Shown here: in pieces, positions 1-5,619 of the stretch | Layout of the letters: every line of letters starts with the position of its first letter | Numbering within the stretch: position 1 is the stretch's first letter | DNA from: Bryobacterales bacterium | GTDB lineage: Bacteria > Acidobacteriota > Terriglobia > Bryobacterales > Bryobacteraceae | DNA: 11,471 nt | Assembly: GCA_025353235.1 (NCBI GenBank) | Contig: JANXQZ010000811.1 | Location: 1 to 11,471, forward strand | Direction of reading: 5' to 3' | Position numbers and translations under genes: made by a program | Notes under the pieces: model-generated | The model's database searches: none | The model's input: the letters and a program-made list of their open reading frames with translations, nothing else | What the model was told of the DNA's origin: nothing

Positions 1-417
1 CAGCGTGGCGGTCATCGTGACTTTAGCATTGAATAGCTTTGACACGGGACAGCCTGTCTTAGCCTCCGCCGCCGCTTTATCGAACGCAGCCTGATCTGCT
101 CCTGGTATTTTCGCCTTCACCTCAAGGTGGCTTTCGGTGATGGCGAAGCCACCTTCTACCTTATCGAGCGTCACGGTGGCGGTAGCATCAATCCGTTGGG
201 CGGTCATTCCGGCAGCCCCAAGCTGGGCCGAAAGGGCCATAGCAAAGCAGCCTGCATGCGCCGCTGCAAGCAGCTCCTCCGGGTTCGTTCCTACTCCGTT
301 TTCAAACCGCGTGCTGAACGAATATTGGGTGTCCTTCAGAGTCCCGCTCGCGGTGGATAATGACCCCTTGCCATCCTTGATGCCGCCCTGCCAGATCGCC
401 GATGCGTTTCGTTTCAT
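1..417 (-). CDS. osmC: OsmC family peroxiredoxin (organic hydroperoxide resistance), 3' end cut by window
   Basis: Thiol peroxidase that reduces organic hydroperoxides in the cytoplasm using a peroxidatic and a resolving cysteine. Read on the minus strand from an ATG at 415-417, 139 codons are visible before the window edge; E. coli OsmC is about 143 residues, so only a few C-terminal residues are missing. The sequence follows OsmC throughout: an N-terminal W-x-G-G-I-K-D-G-K-G segment, a central TNPEELLAAAHAGCF motif with Cys57, and a C-terminal GCPVSKLFNAK motif with Cys123. These match the known reactive cysteine pair of OsmC (59 and 125 in E. coli) and the OsmC rather than the Ohr branch. 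A good ribosome binding site (AGGAG, reading the minus strand) lies about 7 nt upstream of the ATG. The gene is divergent from the DUF336 gene at 583, so 418-582 should hold its promoter, but I could not assign clear boxes. The family is very secure. Confidence 0.95.
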   Translation of the reverse strand, partial: MKRNASAIWQGGIKDGKGSLSTASGTLKDTQYSFSTRFENGVGTNPEELLAAAHAGCFAMALSAQLGAAGMTAQRIDATATVTLDKVEGGFAITESHLEVKAKIPGADQAAFDKAAAEAKTGCPVSKLFNAKVTMTATL

Positions 418-582
418 GAACTTTCTCCTACATCCAATGTATCGCCGGTGCGAGTGACCTACTGATTTTCCCGTCATTCGATTCGTGGGATTTCGATCCT
501 GGGCGGTAACGGTCGAAGGAACCCATAAGCTCTTGGCCTATCGCAGGCAATCTCGTACAGATGTCTAAAAGCTGTTAGTATA

Positions 583-1056
583 ATGCCCATGTTCAAGCTG
601 TTCCCACTACTGCTGATTCTTATGCCCTCCTTCACAACCGCCGCCGATCTTCCGACCAAGCGCTATATAAACCTTTCTGCCATCAAGACGATGGTTGCCG
701 CAGCGGAGGCGGAAGCCCTCAAGCGCAACGTTCAGGTGACCATCTGCATAGTAGATGAGAGCGGAAACCTGCTCTATCTTCAAAAGGGCGACGGCGCGGG
801 CCTCAACACGATTCAGTTCGCTCAGAAGAAAGCGCGTCACTCCGCGTTCTTCAAGAAGCCATCCAAGAGCGCGGCCGATCAGCTCAAAAGCGGCGACCTT
901 CAGGTCCTCGCTTTCCCTAATGCTTTTCCAAATCAAGGCGGGCTGCCGATTCAAGTGGAAGGCCAGACCATAGGTGCCATCGGCGTGAGCGGAGCGCCTT
1001 CGGAAGTAGACGAGGCCATCGGGCAGACGGCGATCAACGCTCTTCTGAAGCCATGA
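583..1056 (+). CDS. Secreted GlcG/HbpS-type heme-binding family protein (DUF336)
   Basis: A 157-residue protein. Residues 1-21 form a signal peptide (short charged start, then FPLLLILMPSFTTAA), so the mature protein should be exported. The remainder, about residues 29-157, matches the GlcG/HbpS fold: a first helix (IKTMVAAAEAEALKRN), a V-x-I-C-I-V-D-E-S-G strand-turn, then LKSGDLQVLAFPNAFPNQGG and a terminal IGAIGVSGAPSEVDE motif, all typical of DUF336 proteins. In Streptomyces HbpS this fold binds heme and senses redox stress through a partner kinase; GlcG itself has no settled function. No sensor kinase is next to it here, so its role is not assigned. Two ATGs (583 and 589) can both start the signal peptide and neither has a clear Shine-Dalgarno sequence. 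A TATAAT string overlaps the first ATG and is probably coincidental. It reads away from osmC, which hints at an oxidative-stress setting only by proximity. Confidence 0.85.
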   Translation: MPMFKLFPLLLILMPSFTTAADLPTKRYINLSAIKTMVAAAEAEALKRNVQVTICIVDESGNLLYLQKGDGAGLNTIQFAQKKARHSAFFKKPSKSAADQLKSGDLQVLAFPNAFPNQGGLPIQVEGQTIGAIGVSGAPSEVDEAIGQTAINALLKP

Positions 1057-1200
1057 ACATCCGTTCTGCTGCCTACACAGAAAAGAAAATAGCAGGAATT
1101 GCTCCACTTATTCTCTTAAACTTTTAATTCTCACTTAATAACTCCCCAAAAACTCTATTATGCCAGAGTAACTTGCCTTACTAAATTCGCTTGCCGGACT

Positions 1201-1209
1201 TGCTATAAT
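1201..1209 (+). promoter_or_regulatory. Extended -10 promoter for the sigma/anti-sigma/CHAT operon
   Basis: The string TGCTATAAT at 1201-1209 is a perfect extended -10 element (TGn plus TATAAT). No good -35 hexamer lies 16-18 nt upstream, as is usual when the extended -10 carries recognition. Transcription would begin near 1216, leaving a leader of about 28 nt before the ATG at 1244. About 100 bases upstream (1080-1180) are clearly richer in A and T than the neighbouring genes, which could help promoter opening. This suggests housekeeping-sigma transcription of the operon; a GTAACTT string at 1168-1174 is only a weak hint of an additional ECF-type site. Confidence 0.55.
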
Positions 1210-1243
1210 CGCGACTGGCTTGAATGCCAGAAGACCCCAAGCA

Positions 1244-1819
1244 ATGAGCGCCTTCTCCTTCGACGAGAGTTACATCCAGAAACTTGCAGCCGGCGATCAG
1301 TCCGTAGTGGATCACTTCACGGCGTACTTCGGCACGCTCTTGCGCATTAAGCTCCGAACCAAACTGCGCTCTCATCAGATGATTGAAGATATCCGCCAGG
1401 ACACGTTCTTGCGGGTTCTCAGTTCTATCCGGAAGCGGGATGGGCTGCATAATCCGGAGCGCTTAGGCGGGTTTGTGAATTCAGTCTGCAATAACGTGAT
1501 GATGGAGCACTTCCGCGCCTCCACTCGACATCCGCAGATTCCAGAAGACGCGCCAGAGGTCGTCGATGAAGACGCCGATCCCACGCGAAACCTGGTCTCC
1601 GAAGAGAGAAAGCGTCTGGTGGAGCAGGTTCTCGATTCCATGCCTGTGAAAGATCGCGAGCTGCTTCGAATGGTGTATCTCGAGGAAAGAGGTAAGGATT
1701 TTATTTGCCGGGAATTAAGGGTAACGCCTGAGTACTACCGCGTACTCATACATCGGGCTAAGATGCGCTTTCGCGAAGTGCTCGGCAATGTTGGCCCGGA
1801 TGGCTCACCGAAATCTTAG
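1244..1819 (+). CDS. RNA polymerase sigma factor, sigma-70 family, ECF-like
   Basis: A 191-residue two-domain sigma factor. Region sigma-2 spans about residues 20-92, with the core-binding motif MIEDIRQDTFLRVLSSI at 46-62, and an acidic linker (about 99-118) follows. Region sigma-4 spans about 122-180, with a helix-turn-helix in the FICRELRVTPEYYRVLIHRA stretch. There is no sigma-3 or region 1.1, which fits the ECF group. The ATG at 1244 is preferred over one at 1220 because 1220 falls almost at the predicted transcription start of the extended -10 at 1201-1209, and the family usually starts just before the FDExYI-x-L segment. No strong Shine-Dalgarno is seen for either. The next gene encodes a zinc-motif membrane anti-sigma factor, so this sigma factor is presumably held inactive at the membrane until a signal arrives. 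Its target promoters are unknown. It leads a four-gene unit ending in a TPR-CHAT protease. Confidence 0.92.
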   Translation: MSAFSFDESYIQKLAAGDQSVVDHFTAYFGTLLRIKLRTKLRSHQMIEDIRQDTFLRVLSSIRKRDGLHNPERLGGFVNSVCNNVMMEHFRASTRHPQIPEDAPEVVDEDADPTRNLVSEERKRLVEQVLDSMPVKDRELLRMVYLEERGKDFICRELRVTPEYYRVLIHRAKMRFREVLGNVGPDGSPKS

Positions 1820-1882
1820 AATAAACAATTAAAATGAAACGGAATGGCTCCCGAAAACACAAGTACAAATGAGGGGATGAAG

Positions 1883-2560
1883 ATGGAACACGAAGATGCC
1901 ATTCGAATGCAGGCGATCTCGCGGTACCCTGCGGGCGACCTGTCCAAGGTGGAAGCCGAGGCTTTCGAACAGCATTTTTTTTCCTGCCAGCAATGCTCGG
2001 AGGAACTGGCCACGGGCGAAATCTTCGATGAGAACGTCCGTGCGGTATTTCATGACCGGGCTCGTGTTCCCGAAGCTGTCAGCGCGCCGCTCGTCCTTAC
2101 CGGACCGAGCTGGCTCGATCGGTTTCGTGCTTCGTTCGCGTTGCCCTTAACCGCCATGGCCGGCTTGCTGCTCGGCCTGGTGGTTTACCAGAACGCGTTC
2201 ATGCTTCCCGGCTTGCGCAAGGAGGTGGCGTCACTGGGTGAACCCCAGCCATTGACGGCCTTTCCGCTCAAGATTGCTCGCGAAAACAACTCCTTCCATC
2301 TCTCCAACCGGAGTCCGTTCTGGGTAGCTTACTTTTGGCTGCCCGATGCTTCCAGCTTTCCAAGCTATACCTGCGGCATCGAAAAAAGCGGAGGAGCTTC
2401 ACTTAAGACGGTGGCTCTGCCTAAACCAACTGCGGGGCAGCCGTTTAGCATTCTCTTGCGCCGCTCGGAATTTCCGTCCGGCACTTATGTGTTCAAAGTT
2501 CGCGGCCAAGATTCCAGCACCGTTATTGCAACTTACACAATCGACCTTAGCAGCTATTAG
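1883..2560 (+). CDS. Membrane-anchored zinc-motif anti-sigma factor
   Basis: A 225-residue protein with the usual anti-sigma layout. The N-terminal cytoplasmic domain (about residues 1-60) carries H31-x3-C35-x2-C38 (HFFSCQQC), the signature of the zinc-containing anti-sigma domain (zf-HC2/ZAS) that wraps the ECF sigma factor. One transmembrane segment lies at about residues 86-108 (LPLTAMAGLLLGLVVYQNAF). The remaining 115 or so residues should be periplasmic and look like a beta-sandwich (many alternating strands, ending GTYVFKVRG...YTIDLSSY); I do not recognise this domain. The start at 1883 is chosen because GAGGGG at 1871-1876 sits 6 nt upstream; in-frame ATGs at 1844 and 1877 are alternatives that only lengthen the N-terminus. 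The gene follows the sigma gene by 63 nt and its stop codon TAG forms part of the next gene's ribosome binding site. A periplasmic domain facing a CHAT lipoprotein of the same operon makes it a candidate protease target. Confidence 0.87.
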   Translation: MEHEDAIRMQAISRYPAGDLSKVEAEAFEQHFFSCQQCSEELATGEIFDENVRAVFHDRARVPEAVSAPLVLTGPSWLDRFRASFALPLTAMAGLLLGLVVYQNAFMLPGLRKEVASLGEPQPLTAFPLKIARENNSFHLSNRSPFWVAYFWLPDASSFPSYTCGIEKSGGASLKTVALPKPTAGQPFSILLRRSEFPSGTYVFKVRGQDSSTVIATYTIDLSSY

Positions 2561-2568
2561 GAGCCTTT

Positions 2569-2913
2569 ATGCAGCAGAGCGCGCCGGCATTCGGCAGACG
2601 CAACATCTTGATGAAGTATCCGCCCGCCTCGAATTCTTCTTGGCGGGTTCTTTTTTTTCCTCCGACTTTGTGCGGCGGGAGCGCCTCTTTCGCCTTTGAA
2701 GCGTCGACAGCCAACTGGCTGCGGACCTTAACTCCTAACCACCCGGCGATGCAGCTGAAAAGCGAGCCCACGCCTGGCAGTTCCCCGCCTCCAATTGGCG
2801 GAGGTGCCCAGAAGCCAAGTATCCCCCCGCCACCCGCAGATAATCCCTCATTCGACGATCCCGGCTTAAGTGAGCCCACTCCGGGTAGCTCGCCGCCTCC
2901 TACTGGTCCGTAA
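2569..2913 (+). CDS. Short proline-rich protein with an SEPTPGSSPPP repeat, function unknown
   Basis: An open frame of 114 codons, not a family I recognise. A Shine-Dalgarno AGGAG overlapping the stop of the anti-sigma gene lies 6 nt before its ATG, and its own stop is only 5 nt before the CHAT gene, so it fits the operon tightly. The first 60 residues are irregular. The last 54 are rich in proline, serine and glycine and contain two copies of SEPTPGSSPPP(I/T)G, at residues 65-77 and 101-113, with a PSIPPPPADNPSFDDPG linker between. The two copies differ at eight synonymous codon positions and one non-synonymous one, which is good evidence that the C-terminal part is selected as protein. The N-terminal part is less certain: it overlaps a terminator-like hairpin and T-run at 2623-2658 and has no clear signal peptide. 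Translation might instead start near the ATG at 2749. A flexible tail like this could be a linker, a protease substrate or a cell-wall-facing segment. Confidence 0.6.
   Translation: MQQSAPAFGRRNILMKYPPASNSSWRVLFFPPTLCGGSASFAFEASTANWLRTLTPNHPAMQLKSEPTPGSSPPPIGGGAQKPSIPPPPADNPSFDDPGLSEPTPGSSPPPTGP
2623..2658 (+). terminator. Intrinsic terminator-like hairpin inside the Pro-rich gene
   Basis: CCCGCC at 2623-2628 pairs perfectly with GGCGGG at 2642-2647 across a 13-nt loop, and is followed at once by TTCTTTTTTTT (2648-2658). This has the form of a Rho-independent terminator, with a rather large loop. It lies 63 nt after the anti-sigma stop codon and inside the third open frame. It could end most sigma/anti-sigma transcripts, or act as an attenuator that is opened when ribosomes translate the third gene. 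A chance run encoding Phe-Phe-Pro-Pro is the alternative. Confidence 0.5.
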
Positions 2914-2918
2914 ACAGA

Positions 2919-5402
2919 GTGAGTTCGATCCGCATACGTTCTTGGGCAGCGTCCCGACCTGCCCAAGGTCTCCTCCTGGCGGCGTTGATCAGCGCTTGCA
3001 CTCCCGGTCCATCCCTCGATTCCCGTTACAACCAGGCGCTGGCCCTCCGGAAAGAAGGCAAGCCCGAAGCCGCTCTCCGAATCATTGATAAAGCTTTGCC
3101 CGAAGCCGCGAGAAAATCGCCCGATCTTTACTGGAAATTGTATTTAAGAAAAGCGGAGCTTGTTCAACAGAACCTCGGTGGAGGACCGGCTTTGTCGTTC
3201 CTTCAGAAAGAACCGCCCCCAGGGGCTGAGTTCGCGAGTTTGCGTGGACAGGCAAAACAATTGCAAGGGTATGCGGAATTCACTCTTTCTAACTATGGCC
3301 AAGCGGAAGAGCGGCTGAAGGAGGCCAAGGTACTCGCTCAAACAGCGAACGACACCGGTCTTCTCACCAGTGTCGAGTTTCTGCAAGCTCGATTGTTGAG
3401 CCGCAGTGGAAAAGCTGCGGAAGCCGAAGCTCTGATCAACCATGCCGATCGGCTCGCAGTGGCCAATCATGATCGGGCACGAGAGAGTTACGGCCTGACA
3501 ACGCTGGCCCATCTGCTGATTACCCAGTCCCGTTACGAAGAGGCGGCGCTTTCGCTCGAGCGTGCGCTGTCCCGAATGGCCGACGCCGGAGATCGACCGC
3601 CACAAGCAGCGGCTTTGAACAGCCTTGGCATGTGTCTTTTTCGCCTGGGCGAGCTGGATCGCGCGCTCCTGACGTTCCAAAAAGCCCGCGATCTCGCGAC
3701 CCAAACGGGCGACACCCACAATCTGCAAGTCGCCCTTGGCAATACCGGAAATATTTATCTTGAGCGAAATGACTATCGAACAGCCGGGAGCTACTTCGAG
3801 CAGGCCCTCGCGCTCTCTGAGAAGCTGAACTCGCCGCTGACTACCGCGATCTGGCTGAGCAACCTTGCCACGGTCTCGATTGAAACCAAAGAGTGGGACC
3901 GGGCTTCCGCCTACAACCTCAGAGCGCTAAGCATGAAACAGCGCCTGCATGAACCGGATGGCGAGCTACATTCGCTAGTAAATTCTGCGCGAATCCTAGA
4001 AGGCCAGAAAAAAGAGGCGGAGGCGGAAGGTATCTTTCTAAAAGTCATGAATAGTCCCTCGAAGGATGCCGCCCCGTCGCTCTACGCGCATTCCGGACTG
4101 GCAAAGATGTACGCCAACCAGGGTCGGGATGCCCAGGCGGCGAAGGAGTTCGAGGCTGCTCTCCATGTGGTGGAGCAGACCCGCTCTACTCTCCACGCCG
4201 ACGAAACGAAAATGAATTTCCTGTCCAACCTGATGAATGTCTACGGAGATTACGTGGATTTTCTCATGGCGCGCGGGAAGACCGAACGAGCCCAGGAGGT
4301 GGCTGAAGCGAGCAGGAGCCGAAGCCTGCAGGAACGTCTTGGAGGGAGCGACGTAATTCGTCCCGTCAGCTCCGCCGAGTATCGCCAAGTTGCGCGCAGC
4401 ACTGGAGCGACGCTCATCTCTTATTGGCTGGGAGAGAAGCGCTCGTATGTGTGGTTAACAACCCCCGGGCAAGTGATCGCCTATCCCCTGCCACCTCGCG
4501 AAAAGCTGCGCCCGCTGATTGAAACTTATCGGGCGATGATCGAGAACCTGCACGATCCGCTGGACGTGGAAGATCCCACGGGACGCGAACTTTACGATGC
4601 TCTTTTGGGACCGGTAGCCGAACGCATACCCGCAGGGTGCAGACTCTACATCGTTCCAGACGGCGCGCTGCACGCGCTCAATTTCGAGACTCTTCCGGTA
4701 GCCTCGCCGAAGCTGCATTACTTCCTGGAAGACGCCACGATATCGGTTGTTCCGTCGCTGAATATGCTGGTAAAAAGAAATTCTGCGGTCAACCGTTCGG
4801 GGAAACTGCTCCTGATTGGCGATCCTAGCTTTACGAGCGATCGCTATCCGAAGCTGCCCTTTGCCGAGAACGAGATTGACCGGATCGAGAGTCATTTCGA
4901 GCGTTCCAAAGTTGCGGCGTATCGCAAAGCGGAAGCCGTTCCCGCTGTGTATCGGAAGGCTGCAGGCGATGAATACGCGTACGTTCACTTCACCGCGCAT
5001 GCAACTGCGAATCACGACGTTCCACTCGATTCCGCAATCATCCTGTCGGGCTTGAGCGGTCAGAACGAGCTTACGGCGCGGGACGTTCTTAAGAATCCTA
5101 TGCGGGCCAACCTGGTAACCATTTCAGCGTGCCGCGGAGCGGGCGCCAAGACCCTCGCCGGCGAAGGCTTGGTCGGCTTTATGTGGGCCTTCTTCGAGGC
5201 AGGCGCGCGGAACGTCGTCGCCGGATTGTGGGACGTGAGCGATGAATCCACTCCGCGGTTGATGGACCGGCTCTATGCAGGTCTTACCAGCAACGAATCT
5301 CCTGCAGAGGCTTTGCATGCCGCGAAGCTCGAGCTCATGAAGGCGAATCATACTTACAGGCTTCCCTACTATTGGGGGGCTTTTCAGTTGTATATCCGCT
5401 AG
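2919..5402 (+). CDS. TPR-CHAT caspase-like protease, predicted lipoprotein
   Basis: An 827-residue protein in three parts. Residues 1-27 are a lipoprotein signal: a basic start (SSIRIRSWAASR), a hydrophobic core (LLLAALISA) and the lipidation Cys27 (ISAC lipobox). Residues about 35-450 are tetratricopeptide repeats; clear units include ALNSLGMCLFRLGELDRALL (near 232) and LGNTGNIYLERNDYRTAGSY (near 273). Residues about 550-827 are a CHAT domain, starting near RLYIVPDGALHALNFETLP, with catalytic His694 in HFTAHA and Cys738 in TISACRGAGA, 44 residues apart as usual for the family, and a final LPYYWGAFQLYI motif. Both dyad residues are present, so it should be an active cysteine protease, tethered outside the cytoplasm; TPRs usually bind the trigger or substrate. 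The start is a GTG 5 nt after the preceding stop, chosen because it gives the complete signal; no strong Shine-Dalgarno is seen, so translational coupling is likely. Its substrate is unknown; the operon's anti-sigma factor and Pro-rich protein are the obvious candidates. Confidence 0.92.
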   Translation: MSSIRIRSWAASRPAQGLLLAALISACTPGPSLDSRYNQALALRKEGKPEAALRIIDKALPEAARKSPDLYWKLYLRKAELVQQNLGGGPALSFLQKEPPPGAEFASLRGQAKQLQGYAEFTLSNYGQAEERLKEAKVLAQTANDTGLLTSVEFLQARLLSRSGKAAEAEALINHADRLAVANHDRARESYGLTTLAHLLITQSRYEEAALSLERALSRMADAGDRPPQAAALNSLGMCLFRLGELDRALLTFQKARDLATQTGDTHNLQVALGNTGNIYLERNDYRTAGSYFEQALALSEKLNSPLTTAIWLSNLATVSIETKEWDRASAYNLRALSMKQRLHEPDGELHSLVNSARILEGQKKEAEAEGIFLKVMNSPSKDAAPSLYAHSGLAKMYANQGRDAQAAKEFEAALHVVEQTRSTLHADETKMNFLSNLMNVYGDYVDFLMARGKTERAQEVAEASRSRSLQERLGGSDVIRPVSSAEYRQVARSTGATLISYWLGEKRSYVWLTTPGQVIAYPLPPREKLRPLIETYRAMIENLHDPLDVEDPTGRELYDALLGPVAERIPAGCRLYIVPDGALHALNFETLPVASPKLHYFLEDATISVVPSLNMLVKRNSAVNRSGKLLLIGDPSFTSDRYPKLPFAENEIDRIESHFERSKVAAYRKAEAVPAVYRKAAGDEYAYVHFTAHATANHDVPLDSAIILSGLSGQNELTARDVLKNPMRANLVTISACRGAGAKTLAGEGLVGFMWAFFEAGARNVVAGLWDVSDESTPRLMDRLYAGLTSNESPAEALHAAKLELMKANHTYRLPYYWGAFQLYIR

Positions 5403-5435
5403 CATTGATGGCCCTGTACGGCTATTTGGCAAATT

Positions 5436-5543
5436 GTGGGGCAGTCAATCTGGGCTGCAGCCGGCTTTCAGCCGGCTTTCTCAGGGTACAAATGCCCGGA
5501 AAGCCGCCTAAAAGGCGGCTGCAGGCAAGATTGCCTGCCCCAC
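5436..5543. repeat. 108-bp palindromic element with 44-nt inverted arms
   Basis: The left arm 5436-5479 and the reverse complement of the right arm 5500-5543 agree at 38 of 44 positions, beginning GTGGGGCAG and ending CGGCTTT, around a 20-nt centre. Each arm is itself made of smaller hairpin units: AGCCGCCT-AAA-AGGCGGCT at 5502-5520 and GCAGGCAA-GA-TTGCCTGC at 5521-5538 on the right, and two AGCCGGCT palindromes (5459-5466 and 5470-5477) on the left. It sits between two converging genes (CHAT and xerC) and could end transcription from both sides. The form resembles REP/BIME-type interspersed palindromes rather than an insertion sequence; no open frame lies inside it. Confidence 0.85.
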
Positions 5544-5586
5544 GATCAATGCCGAATCCCGATCGCAGGGAAAACTAGTGACATTG

Positions 5587-5619
5587 GGCAATCTTGCTTG
5601 CAGCCGGCTTCGGGCGGCT
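5587..5619. repeat. Degenerate third copy of the palindromic element's arm
   Basis: The stretch 5587-5619 repeats the arm core in the orientation of the left arm: GGCAATCTTGC, then TTGCAGCCG, then GCTTCGGGCGGCT. It matches the reverse complement of the right arm of the 5436-5543 element except for a few substitutions and a one-base deletion. Its last base is the first base of the xerC stop codon (5619-5621 on the minus strand), so it directly abuts the gene. This makes three related arms within about 185 bases. Confidence 0.7.

Noticed and set aside
579..584. TATAAT string before the DUF336 gene
   Set aside because: It overlaps the start codon, has no -35 or extended -10 partner, and would start transcription inside the signal peptide codons.
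607..1107. Minus-strand 166-codon frame opposite the DUF336 gene
   Set aside because: Antisense to a gene with a clear family match and signal peptide; no domain features of its own.
3144..3728. Minus-strand frame opposite the TPR region
   Set aside because: Shadow of the TPR-CHAT gene; its translation has no recognisable fold or motif.
5436..5619. CRISPR array or insertion sequence
   Set aside because: The repeats are inverted, only three related arms exist with no regular spacers, and no transposase frame lies inside.
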